Source: Aplysia californica
Lineage: Eukaryota; Mollusca; Gastropoda; Aplysiida; Aplysiidae
Assembly: GCF_000002075.1 (NCBI RefSeq)
Contig: NW_004797344.1
Coordinates: forward strand, 1,092,422-1,156,421
Direction: 5' to 3'
DNA: 64,000 bases
The notes below the pieces were generated by a model. The model made no database searches. It saw only the letters and a list, made by a program, of their open reading frames with translations, and was not told the origin of the DNA. A program made the position numbers and the translations under genes. Positions 1-12,900 of this stretch are shown in pieces (position 1 is the first letter of the stretch; every line of letters begins with the position of its first letter).

Positions 1-246
1 GGTTTTCATAAGTAGATTTACTCGTGTGTACATAGCTAGCCTGACTAGGAAATGGCTTTTGCGTTGGCATGGAGGGAATCTGGGATGAGCCATTCATCCA
101 TTCGATGACAGAGGGAAATGGAACATTAGCTCATGAGTAGGGGGATATAGCAGTACTGGTTGAGTAAGCTGCGTAGAAGACATTGTGATGGGTGTTTGAG
201 GAGAAGCGTTTGACTGTGATTGAAAGCATGTTTTTTCTGGTTTCAG
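1..246 (+). other. Partial intron b upstream of unit 1
   Basis: The window starts within a B-to-A intron. The sequence matches the last 246 nt of the other intron b copies and ends with a T-rich tract and CAG at 244-246. The tract has only six T after CATG, against seven or eight in nearly all other copies. The upstream unit is not visible. Confidence 0.9.
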
Positions 247-971
247 TGCGTCCCAAGACACCAACCCTGAGCAGAGCTCCTACAGATGCTACCATTGAGA
301 GCGGCACATCTGTGACGTTGACATGTGCAACACTGAGCAGTGGAGTTGTGACCTACATATTTTCACAGGGCAGCACCCAGGTTCAAAGCGGCTCCAGCGC
401 CACATACGATTTGGCAAGTGCTGCCACCTCAGACACTGGGTCTTACACGTGTATTGCCAGCATCAGTTCAGTGGACTCCGTTGCCAGCAACACAGAGACC
501 ATGACAGTTGTCGGTGAGTATGATGTCAAGTTCTAGGAGGGTAGGGAATAAGGAAGAGAGATGAGACTGAGAGAGGAGTATTTTGTCCCTTTGTGACACG
601 GTTGACAGAAAAGAAGGATGGAAGAGGAACCTCCATGTGATGTTGTCTGCTGTAGGTTTACGTGCTGGTGAGAAGCAGCGTGGTTGAGCATACTCTTCTG
701 TTTGTTTCTTCAGATAAACCAACGACGCCCACTTTGGCTACCGACAATAGTGACCCAACGGATGGCGATGCCATAACACTGACGTGTACAGCCACAGAGG
801 CCGCGGTAAACAACTATGAGTTCAAACTGGGCTCAACGTCACTGGCTTCTGGAAGTAGCAGCACATATACCATAAGCACTGCAACTATCGGCGCAGATGA
901 TGGCAGCTACACCTGTATTGTGTCCATCGACACCGTGGCCTCAGATGCCAGTAGTGCCGTGGTCGTTGCGC
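247..971 (+). CDS. Ig unit 1 (exons A1, B1)
   Basis: Exon A 247-513, exon B 714-971. Domain A has a private T38I change. Domain B has Thr53, shared only with units 2 and 18-20. This is the most divergent intact unit: shortest acceptor T-tract, altered intron a. Followed by an L intron of the early GAAAGAGG subtype. Confidence 0.85.
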
Positions 972-3900
972 GTGAGTAGAGCAGTATTATATTTGGACTG
1001 TGAGTGTGTCTGTGTCTGTATCGAATACAAAAGTGGGCACGCCGGGGAAAATGTGTGTTGTGTTTACGCGTGACGTTGATTTTTGACAAATTGTTTTCTT
1101 CCGTTTTCACATTTCTGTTTGTTAAGTTTAAGGTTCTTGCTGGTGGAATGTGGGAGGGGTCTTAAGGACTTAATGAAAGAGGTTTTTTTTTAGACAGAAA
1201 GAAGAGGAAAGTTTATGCCTTAGTTTTGATGAAAACACGAGTGATGGTTTGACAGTTGGTTTTCATAAGTAGATTTACTCGTGTGTACATAGCTAGCCTG
1301 ACTAGGAAATGGCTTTTGCGTTGGCATGGAGGGAATCTGGGATGAGCCATTCATCCATTCGATGACAGAGGGAAATGGAACATTAGCTCATGAGTAGGGG
1401 GATATAGCAGTACTGGTTGAGTAAGCTGCGTAGAAGACATTGTGATGGGTGTTTGAGGAGAAGCGTTTGACTGTGATTGAAAGCATGTTTTTTTTCTGGT
1501 TTCAGTGCGTCCCAAGACACCAACCCTGAGCAGAGCTCCTACAGATGCTACCATTGAGAGCGGCACATCTGTGACGTTGACATGTGCAACACTGAGCAGT
1601 GGAGTTGTGACCTACACATTTTCACAGGGCAGCACCCAGGTTCAAAGCGGCTCCAGCGCCACATACGATTTGGCAAGTGCTGCCACCTCAGACACTGGGT
1701 CTTACACGTGTATTGCCAGCATCAGTTCAGTGGACTCCGTTGCCAGCAACACAGAGACCATGACAGTTGTCGGTGAGTATGATGTCAAGTTCTAGGAGGG
1801 CAGGGAATAAGGAAGAGAGATGAGACTGAGAGAGGAGTATTTTGTCCCTTTGTGACACGGTTGACAGAAAAGAAGGATGGAAGAGGAACCTCCATTTGAT
1901 GTTGTCTGCTGTAGGTTTACGTGCTGGTGAGAAGCAGCGTGGTTGAGCATACTCTTCTGTTTGTTTCCTCAGATAAACCAACGACGCCCACTTTGGCTAC
2001 CGACAATAGTGACCCAACGGATGGCGATGCCATAACACTGACGTGTACAGCCACAGAGGCCGCGGTAAACAACTATGAGTTCAAACTGGGCTCAACGTCA
2101 CTGGCTTCTGGAAGTAGCAGCACATATACCATAAGCACTGCAACTATCGGCGCAGATGATGGCAGCTACACCTGTATTGTGTCCATCGACACCGTGGCCT
2201 CAGATGCCAGTAGTGCCGTGGTCGTTGCGCGTGAGTAGAGCAGTATTATATTTGGACTGTGAGTGTGTCTGTGTCTGTATCGAATACAAAAGTGGGCACG
2301 CCGGGGAAAATGTGTGTTGTGTTTACGCGTGACGTTGATTTTTGACAAATTGTTTTCTTCCGTTTTCACATTTCTGTTTGTTAAGTTTAAGGTTCTTGCT
2401 GGTGGAATGTGGGAGGGGTCTTAAGGACTTAATGAAAGAGGTTTTTTTTTAGACAGAAAGAAGAGGAAAGTTTATGCCTTAGTTTTGATGAAAACACGAG
2501 TGATGGTTTGACAGTTGGTTTTCATAAGTAGATTTACTCGTGTGTACATAGCTAGCCTGACTAGGAAATGGCTTTTGCGTTGGCATGGAGGGAATCTGGG
2601 ATGAGCCATTCATCCATTCGATGACAGAGGGAAATGGAACATTAGCTCATGAGTAGGGGGATATAGCAGTACTGGTTGAGTAAGCTGCGTAGAAGACATT
2701 GTGATGGGTGTTTGAGGAGAAGCGTTTGACTGTGATTGAAAGCATGTTTTTTTTCTGGTTTCAGTGCGTCCCAAGACACCAACCCTGAGCAGAGCTCCTA
2801 CAGATGCTACCATTGAGAGCGGCACATCTGTGACGTTGACATGTGCAACACTGAGCAGTGGAGTTGTGACCTACACATTTTCACAGGGCAGCACCCAGGT
2901 TCAAAGCGGCTCCAGCGCCACATACGATTTGGCAAGTGCTGCCACCTCAGACACTGGGTCTTACACGTGTATTGCCAGCATCAGTTCAGTGGACTCCGTT
3001 GCCAGCAACACAGAGACCATGACAGTTGTCGGTGAGTATGATGTCAAGTTCTAGGAGGGCAGGGAATAAGGAAGAGAGATGAGACTGAGAGAGGAGTATT
3101 TTGTCCCTTTGTGACACCGTTGACAGAAAAGAAGGATGGAAGAGGAACCTCCATTTGATGTTGTCTGCTGTAGGTTTACGTGCTGGTGAGAAGCAGCGTG
3201 GTTGAGCATACTCTTCTGTTTGTTTCCTCAGATAAACCAACGACGCCCACTTTGGCTACCGACAATAGTGACCCAACGGATGGCGATGCCATAACACTGA
3301 CGTGTACAGCCACAGAGGCCGCGGTAAACAACTATGAGTTCAAACTGGGCTCAACGTCACTGGCTTCTGGAAGTAGCAGCACATATTCCATAAGCACTGC
3401 AACTATCGGCGCAGATGATGGCAGCTACACCTGTATTGTGTCCATCGACACCGTGGCCTCAGATGCCAGTAGTGCCGTGGTCGTTGCGCGTGAGTAGAGC
3501 AGTATTATATTTGGACTGTGAGTGTGTCTGTGTCTGTATCGAATACAAAAGTGGGCACGCCGGGGAAAATGTGTGTTGTGTTTACGCGTGACGTTGATTT
3601 TTGACAAATTGTTTTCTTCCGTTTTCACATTTCTGTTTGTTAAGTTTAAGTTTCTTGCTGGTGGAATGTGGGAGGGGTCTTAAGGACTTAATGAATGAGG
3701 GTTTTTTTTAGACAGAAAGAAGAGGAAAGTTTATGCCTTAGTTTTGATGAAAACACGAGTGATGATTTGACAGTGGGTTTTCATAAGTAGATTTACTCGT
3801 GTGTACATAGCTAGCCTGACTAGGAAATGGCTTTTGCGTTGGCATGGAGGGAATCTGGGATGAGCCATTCATCCATTCGATGACAGAGGGAAATGGAACA

Positions 3901-6900
3901 TTAGCTCATGAGTAGGGGGATATAGCAGTACTGGTTGAGTAAGCTGCGTAGAAGACATTGTGATGGGTGTTTGAGGAGAAGCGTTTGACTGTGATTGAAA
4001 GCATGTTTTTTTTCTGGTTTCAGTGCGTCCCAAGACACCAACCCTGAGCAGAGCTCCTACAGATGCTACCATTGAGAGCGGCACATCTGTGACGTTGACA
4101 TGTGCAACACTGAGCAGTGGAGTTGTGACCTACACATTTTCACAGGGCAGCACCCAGGTTCAAAGCGGCTCCAGCGCCACATACGATTTGGCAAGTGCTG
4201 CCACCTCAGACACTGGGTCTTACACGTGTATTGCCAGCATCAGTTCAGTGGACTCCGTTGCCAGCAACACAGAGACCATGACAGTTGTCGGTGAGTATGA
4301 TGTCAAGTTCTAGGAGGGCAGGGAATAAGGAAGAGAGATGAGACTGAGAGAGGAGTATTTTGTCCCTTTGTGACACCGTTGACAGAAAAGAAGGATGGAA
4401 GAGGAACCTCCATTTGATGTTGTCTGCTGTAGGTTTACGTGCTGGTGAGAAGCAGCGTGGTTGAGCATACTCTTCTGTTTGTTTCCTCAGATAAACCAAC
4501 GACGCCCACTTTGGCTACCGACAATAGTGACCCAACGGATGGCGATGCCATAACACTGACGTGTACAGCCACAGAGGCCGCGGTAAACAACTATGAGTTC
4601 AAACTGGGCTCAACGTCACTGGCTTCTGGAAGTAGCAGCACATATTCCATAAGCACTGCAACTATCGGCGCAGATGATGGCAGCTACACCTGTATTGTGT
4701 CCATCGACACCGTGGCCTCAGATGCCAGTAGTGCCGTGGTCGTTGCGCGTGAGTAGAGCAGTATTATATTTGGACTGTGAGTGTGTCTGTGTCTGTATCG
4801 AATACAAAAGTGGGCACGCCGGGGAAAATGTGTGTTGTGTTTACGCGTGACGTTGATTTTTGACAAATTGTTTTCTTCCGTTTTCACATTTCTGTTTGTT
4901 AAGTTTAAGTTTCTTGCTGGTGGAATGTGGGAGGGGTCTTAAGGACTTAATGAATGAGGGTTTTTTTTAGACAGAAAGAAGAGGAAAGTTTATGCCTTAG
5001 TTTTGATGAAAACACGAGTGATGATTTGACAGTGGGTTTTCATAAGTAGATTTACTCGTGTGTACATAGCTAGCCTGACTAGGAAATGGCTTTTGCGTTG
5101 GCATGGAGGGAATCTGGGATGAGCCATTCATCCATTCGATGACAGAGGGAAATGGAACATTAGCTCATGAGTAGGGGGATATAGCAGTACTGGTTGAGTA
5201 AGCTGCGTAGAAGACATTGTGATGGGTGTTTGAGGAGAAGCGTTTGACTGTGATTGAAAGCATGTTTTTTTTCTGGTTTCAGTGCGTCCCAAGACACCAA
5301 CCCTGAGCAGAGCTCCTACAGATGCTACCATTGAGAGCGGCACATCTGTGACGTTGACATGTGCAACACTGAGCAGTGGAGTTGTGACCTACACATTTTC
5401 ACAGGGCAGCACCCAGGTTCAAAGCGGCTCCAGCGCCACATACGATTTGGCAAGTGCTGCCACCTCAGACACTGGGTCTTACACGTGTATTGCCAGCATC
5501 AGTTCAGTGGACTCCGTTGCCAGCAACACAGAGACCATGACAGTTGTCGGTGAGTATGATGTCAAGTTCTAGGAGGGCAGGGAATAAGGAAGAGAGATGA
5601 GACTGAGAGAGGAGTATTTTGTCCCTTTGTGACACCGTTGACAGAAAAGAAGGATGGAAGAGGAACCTCCATTTGATGTTGTCTGCTGTAGGTTTACGTG
5701 CTGGTGAGAAGCAGCGTGGTTGAGCATACTCTTCTGTTTGTTTCCTCAGATAAACCAACGACGCCCACTTTGGCTACCGACAATAGTGACCCAACGGATG
5801 GCGATGCCATAACACTGACGTGTACAGCCACAGAGGCCGCGGTAAACAACTATGAGTTCAAACTGGGCTCAACGTCACTGGCTTCTGGAAGTAGCAGCAC
5901 ATATTCCATAAGCACTGCAACTATCGGCGCAGATGATGGCAGCTACACCTGTATTGTGTCCATCGACACCGTGGCCTCAGATGCCAGTAGTGCCGTGGTC
6001 GTTGCGCGTGAGTAGAGCAGTATTATATTTGGACTGTGAGTGTGTCTGTGTCTGTATCGAATACAAAAGTGGGCACTCCGGGGAAAATGTGTGTTGTGTT
6101 TACGCGTGACGTTGATTTTTGACAAATTGTTTTCTTCCGTTTTCACATTTCTGTTTGTTAAGTTTAAGTTTCTTGCTGGTGGAATGTGGGAGGGGTCTTA
6201 AGGACTTAATGAATGAGGGTTTTTTTTAGACAGAAAGAAGAGGAAAGTTTATGCCTTAGTTTTGATGAAAACACGAGTGATGATTTGACAGTGGGTTTTC
6301 ATAAGTAGATTTACTCGTGTGTACATAGCTAGCCTGACTAGGAAATGGCTTTTGCGTTGGCATGGAGGGAATCTGGGATGAGCCATTCATCCATTCGATG
6401 ACAGAGGGAAATGGAACATTAGCTCATGAGTAGGGGGATATAGCAGTACTGGTTGAGTAAGCTGCGTAGAAGACATTGTGATGGGTGTTTGAGGAGAAGC
6501 GTTTGACTGTGATTGAAAGCATGTTTTTTTTCTGGTTTCAGTGCGTCCCAAGACACCAACCCTGAGCAGAGCTCCTACAGATGCTACCATTGAGAGCGGC
6601 ACATCTGTGACGTTGACATGTGCAACACTGAGCAGTGGAGTTGTGACCTACACATTTTCACAGGGCAGCACCCAGGTTCAAAGCGGCTCCAGCGCCACAT
6701 ACGATTTGGCAAGTGCTGCCACCTCAGACACTGGGTCTTACACGTGTATTGCCAGCATCAGTTCAGTGGACTCCGTTGCCAGCAACACAGAGACCATGAC
6801 AGTTGTCGGTGAGTATGATGTCAAGTTCTAGGAGGGCAGGGAATAAGGAAGAGAGATGAGACTGAGAGAGGAGTATTTTGTCCCTTTGTGACACCGTTGA

Positions 6901-9900
6901 CAGAAAAGAAGGATGGAAGAGGAACCTCCATTTGATGTTGTCTGCTGTAGGTTTACGTGCTGGTGAGAAGCAGCGTGGTTGAGCATACTCTTCTGTTTGT
7001 TTCCTCAGATAAACCAACGACGCCCACTTTGGCTACCGACAATAGTGACCCAACGGATGGCGATGCCATAACACTGACGTGTACAGCCACAGAGGCCGCG
7101 GTAAACAACTATGAGTTCAAACTGGGCTCAACGTCACTGGCTTCTGGAAGTAGCAGCACATATTCCATAAGCACTGCAACTATCGGCGCAGATGATGGCA
7201 GCTACACCTGTATTGTGTCCATCGACACCGTGGCCTCAGATGCCAGTAGTGCCGTGGTCGTTGCGCGTGAGTAGAGCAGTATTATATTTGGACTGTGAGT
7301 GTGTCTGTGTCTGTATCGAATACAAAGGTGGGCACTCCGGGGAAAATGTGTGTTGTGTTTACGCGTGACGTTGATTTTTGACAAATTGTTTTCTTCCGTT
7401 TTCACATTTCTGTTTGTTAAGTTTAAGTTTCTTGCTGGTGGAATGTGGGAGGGGTCTTAAGGACTTAATGAATGAGGGTTTTTTTTAGACAGAAAGAAGA
7501 GGAAAGTTTATGCCTTAGTTTTGATGAAAACACGAGTGATGATTTGACAGTGGGTTTTCATAAGTAGATTTACTCGTGTGTACATAGCTAGCCTGACTAG
7601 GAAATGGCTTTTGCGTTGGCATGGAGGGAATCTGGGATGAGCCATTCATCCATTCGATGACAGAGGGAAATGGAACATTAGCTCATGAGTAGGGGGATAT
7701 AGCAGTACTGGTTGAGTAAGCTGCGTAGAAGACATTGTGATGGGTGTTTGAGGAGAAGCGTTTGACTGTGATTGAAAGCATGTTTTGTTTCTGGTTTCAG
7801 TGCGTCCCAAGACACCAAACCTGAGCAGAGCTCCTACAGATGCTACCATTGAGAGCGGCACATCTGTGACGTTGACATGTGCAACACTGAGCAGTGGAGT
7901 TGTGACCTACACATTTTCACAGGGCAGCACCCAGGTTCAAAGCGGCTCCAGCGCCACATACGATTTGGCAAGTGCTGCCACCTCAGACACTGGGTCTTAC
8001 ACGTGTATTGCCAGCATCAGTTCAGTGGACTCCGTTGCCAGCAACACAGAGACCATGACAGTTGTCGGTGAGTATGATGTCAAGTTCTAGGAGGGCAGGG
8101 AATAAGGAAGAGAGATGAGACTGAGAGAGGAGTATTTTGTCCCTTTGTGACACGGTTGACAGAAAAGAAGGATGGAAGAGGAACCTCCATTTGATGTTGT
8201 CTGCTGTAGGTTTACGTGCTGGTGAGAAGCAGCGTGGTTGAGCATACTCTTCTGTTTGTTTCCTCAGATAAACCAACGACGCCCACTTTGGCTACCGACA
8301 ATAGTGACCCAACGGATGGCGATGCCATAACACTGACGTGTACAGCCACAGAGGCCGCGGTAAACAACTATGAGTTCAAACTGGGCTCAACGTCACTGGC
8401 TTCTGGAAGTAGCAGCACATATTCCATAAGCACTGCAACTATCGGCGCAGATGATGGCAGCTACACCTGTATTGTGTCCATCGACACCGTGGCCTCAGAT
8501 GCCAGTAGTGCCGTGGTCGTTGCGCGTGAGTAGAGCAGTATTATATTTGGACTGTGAGTGTGTCTGTGTCTGTATCGAATACAAAAGTGGGCACGCCGGG
8601 GAAAATGTGTGTTGTGTTTACGCGTGACGTTGATTTTTGACAAATTGTTTTCTTCCGTTTTCACATTTCTGTTTGTTAAGTTTAAGTTTCTTGCTGGTGG
8701 AATGTGGGAGGGGTCTTAAGGACTTAATGAATGAGGGTTTTTTTTAGACAGAAAGAAGAGGAAAGTTTATGCCTTAGTTTTGATGAAAACACGAGTGATG
8801 ATTTGACAGTGGGTTTTCATAAGTAGATTTACTCGTGTGTACATAGCTAGCCTGACTAGGAAATGGCTTTTGCGTTGGCATGGAGGGAATCTGGGATGAG
8901 CCATTCATCCATTCGATGACAGAGGGAAATGGAACATTAGCTCATGAGTAGGGGGATATAGCAGTACTGGTTGAGTAAGCTGCGTAGAAGACATTGTGAT
9001 GGGTGTTTGAGGAGAAGCGTTTGACTGTGATTGAAAGCATGTTTTGTTTCTGGTTTCAGTGCGTCCCAAGACACCAAACCTGAGCAGAGCTCCTACAGAT
9101 GCTACCATTGAGAGCGGCACATCTGTGACGTTGACATGTGCAACACTGAGCAGTGGAGTTGTGACCTACACATTTTCACAGGGCAGCACCCAGGTTCAAA
9201 GCGGCTCCAGCGCCACATACGATTTGGCAAGTGCTGCCACCTCAGACACTGGGTCTTACACGTGTATTGCCAGCATCAGTTCAGTGGACTCCGTTGCCAG
9301 CAACACAGAGACCATGACAGTTGTCGGTGAGTATGATGTCAAGTTCTAGGAGGGCAGGGAATAAGGAAGAGAGATGAGACTGAGAGAGGAGTATTTTGTC
9401 CCTTTGTGACACGGTTGACAGAAAAGAAGGATGGAAGAGGAACCTCCATTTGATGTTGTCTGCTGTAGGTTTACGTGCTGGTGAGAAGCAGCGTGGTTGA
9501 GCATACTCTTCTGTTTGTTTCCTCAGATAAACCAACGACGCCCACTTTGGCTACCGACAATAGTGACCCAACGGATGGCGATGCCATAACACTGACGTGT
9601 ACAGCCACAGAGGCCGCGGTAAACAACTATGAGTTCAAACTGGGCTCAACGTCACTGGCTTCTGGAAGTAGCAGCACATATTCCATAAGCACTGCAACTA
9701 TCGGCGCAGATGATGGCAGCTACACCTGTATTGTGTCCATCGACACCGTGGCCTCAGATGCCAGTAGTGCCGTGGTCGTTGCGCGTGAGTAGAGCAGTAT
9801 TATATTTGGACTGTGAGTGTGTCTGTGTCTGTATCGAATACAAAAGTGGGCACGCCGGGGAAAATGTGTGTTGTGTTTACGCGTGACGTTGATTTTTGAC

Positions 9901-12900
9901 AAATTGTTTTCTTCCGTTTTCACATTTCTGTTTGTTAAGTTTAAGTTTCTTGCTGGTGGAATGTGGGAGGGGTCTTAAGGACTTAATGAATGAGGGTTTT
10001 TTTTAGACAGAAAGAAGAGGAAAGTTTATGCCTTAGTTTTGATGAAAACACGAGTGATGATTTGACAGTGGGTTTTCATAAGTAGATTTACTCGTGTGTA
10101 CATAGCTAGCCTGACTAGGAAATGGCTTTTGCGTTGGCATGGAGGGAATCTGGGATGAGCCATTCATCCATTCGATGACAGAGGGAAATGGAACATTAGC
10201 TCATGAGTAGGGGGATATAGCAGTACTGGTTGAGTAAGCTGCGTAGAAGACATTGTGATGGGTGTTTGAGGAGAAGCGTTTGACTGTGATTGAAAGCATG
10301 TTTTGTTTCTGGTTTCAGTGCGTCCCAAGACACCAAACCTGAGCAGAGCTCCTACAGATGCTACCATTGAGAGCGGCACATCTGTGACGTTGACATGTGC
10401 AACACTGAGCAGTGGAGTTGTGACCTACACATTTTCACAGGGCAGCACCCAGGTTCAAAGCGGCTCCAGCGCCACATACGATTTGGCAAGTGCTGCCACC
10501 TCAGACACTGGGTCTTACACGTGTATTGCCAGCATCAGTTCAGTGGACTCCGTTGCCAGCAACACAGAGACCATGACAGTTGTCGGTGAGTATGATGTCA
10601 AGTTCTAGGAGGGCAGGGAATAAGGAAGAGAGATGAGACTGAGAGAGGAGTATTTTGTCCCTTTGTGACACGGTTGACAGAAAAGAAGGATGGAAGAGGA
10701 ACCTCCATTTGATGTTGTCTGCTGTAGGTTTACGTGCTGGTGAGAAGCAGCGTGGTTGAGCATACTCTTCTGTTTGTTTCCTCAGATAAACCAACGACGC
10801 CCACTTTGGCTACCGACAATAGTGACCCAACGGATGGCGATGCCATAACACTGACGTGTACAGCCACAGAGGCCGCGGTAAACAACTATGAGTTCAAACT
10901 GGGCTCAACGTCACTGGCTTCTGGAAGTAGCAGCACATATTCCATAAGCACTGCAACTATCGGCGCAGATGATGGCAGCTACACCTGTATTGTGTCCATC
11001 GACACCGTGGCCTCAGATGCCAGTAGTGCCGTGGTCGTTGCGCGTGAGTAGAGCAGTATTATATTTGGACTGTGAGTGTGTCTGTGTCTGTATCGAATAC
11101 AAAAGTGGGCACTCCGGGGAAAATGTGTGTTGTGTTTACGCGTGACGTTGATTTTTGACAAATTGTTTTCTTCCGTTTTCACATTTCTGTTTGTTAAGTT
11201 TAAGTTTCTTGCTGGTGGAATGTGGGAGGGGTCTTAAGGACTTAATGAATGAGGGTTTTTTTTAGACAGAAAGAAGAGGAAAGTTTATGCCTTAGTTTTG
11301 ATGAAAACACGAGTGATGATTTGACAGTGGGTTTTCATAAGTAGATTTACTCGTGTGTACATAGCTAGCCTGACTAGGAAATGGCTTTTGCGTTGGCATG
11401 GAGGGAATCTGGGATGAGCCATTCATCCATTCGATGACAGAGGGAAATGGAACATTAGCTCATGAGTAGGGGGATATAGCAGTACTGGTTGAGTAAGCTG
11501 CGTAGAAGACATTGTGATGGGTGTTTGAGGAGAAGCGTTTGACTGTGATTGAAAGCATGTTTTGTTTCTGGTTTCAGTGCGTCCCAAGACACCAAACCTG
11601 AGCAGAGCTCCTACAGATGCTACCATTGAGAGCGGCACATCTGTGACGTTGACATGTGCAACACTGAGCAGTGGAGTTGTGACCTACACATTTTCACAGG
11701 GCAGCACCCAGGTTCAAAGCGGCTCCAGCGCCACATACGATTTGGCAAGTGCTGCCACCTCAGACACTGGGTCTTACACGTGTATTGCCAGCATCAGTTC
11801 AGTGGACTCCGTTGCCAGCAACACAGAGACCATGACAGTTGTCGGTGAGTATGATGTCAAGTTCTAGGAGGGCAGGGAATAAGGAAGAGAGATGAGACTG
11901 AGAGAGGAGTATTTTGTCCCTTTGTGACACGGTTGACAGAAAAGAAGGATGGAAGAGGAACCTCCATTTGATGTTGTCTGCTGTAGGTTTACGTGCTGGT
12001 GAGAAGCAGCGTGGTTGAGCATACTCTTCTGTTTGTTTCCTCAGATAAACCAACGACGCCCACTTTGGCTACCGACAATAGTGACCCAACGGATGGCGAT
12101 GCCATAACACTGACGTGTACAGCCACAGAGGCCGCGGTAAACAACTATGAGTTCAAACTGGGCTCAACGTCACTGGCTTCTGGAAGTAGCAGCACATATT
12201 CCATAAGCACTGCAACTATCGGCGCAGATGATGGCAGCTACACCTGTATTGTGTCCATCGACACCGTGACCTCAGATGCCAGTAGTGCCGTGGTCGTTGC
12301 GCGTGAGTAGAGCAGTATTATATTTGGACTGTGAGTGTGTCTGTGTCTGTATCGAATACAAAAGTGGGCACGCCGGGGAAAATGTGTGTTGTGTTTACGC
12401 GTGACGTTGATTTTTGACAAATTGTTTTCTTCCGTTTTCACATTTCTGTTTGTTAAGTTTAAGTTTCTTGCTGGTGGAATGTGGGAGGGGTCTTAGGGAC
12501 TTAATGAATTAGGCTTTTTTAGACAGAATGAGCAAAGTTTATGTCTAATTTTGAGAAAAACACGAGTGATGGTTTGACAGTGGGTTTTCATAAGTAGATT
12601 TACTCGTGTGTACATAGCTAGCCTGACTAGGAAATGGCTTTTGCGTTGGCATGGAGGGAATCTGGGATGAGCCATTCATCCATTCGATGACAGAGGGAAA
12701 TGGAACATTAGCTCATGAGTAGGGGGATATAGCAGTACTGGTTGAGTAAGCTGCGTAGAAGACATTGTGATGGGTGTTTGAGGAGAAGCGTTTGACTGTG
12801 ATTAAAAGCATGTTTTTTTCTGGTTTCAGTGCGTCCCAAGACACCAACCCTGAGCAGAGCTCCTACAGATGCTACCATTGAGAGCGGCACATCTGTGACG

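Noticed and set aside
323-517. Second open frame of 64 codons on the + strand inside each exon A
   Set aside because: It overlaps the Ig frame, has no domain signature and is repeated only because the unit is repeated. A frame shadow.
662-713. In-frame hydrophobic stretch just before exon B that resembles a signal peptide
   Set aside because: It begins at GTG with no ATG, lies in intron a, and ends at a good pyrimidine tract and CAG acceptor that fits the phase of exon A.
468-722. Antisense open frames of 60-84 codons recurring in every unit
   Set aside because: They cross exon-intron borders of the + strand gene, have no recognisable domains, and recur because the DNA recurs.
980-1000. TATA-like TATTATATTT after each exon B donor as a promoter
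   Set aside because: It lies just inside intron b with no downstream start context; an AT-rich chance match repeated with the unit.
12800-12815. ATTAAA hexamer before exon A in units 11-14, 20, 21, 28, 30 and 32 as a poly(A) signal
   Set aside because: It sits directly upstream of an intact T-tract acceptor and in-frame exon; more simply a G to A change in the intron end.
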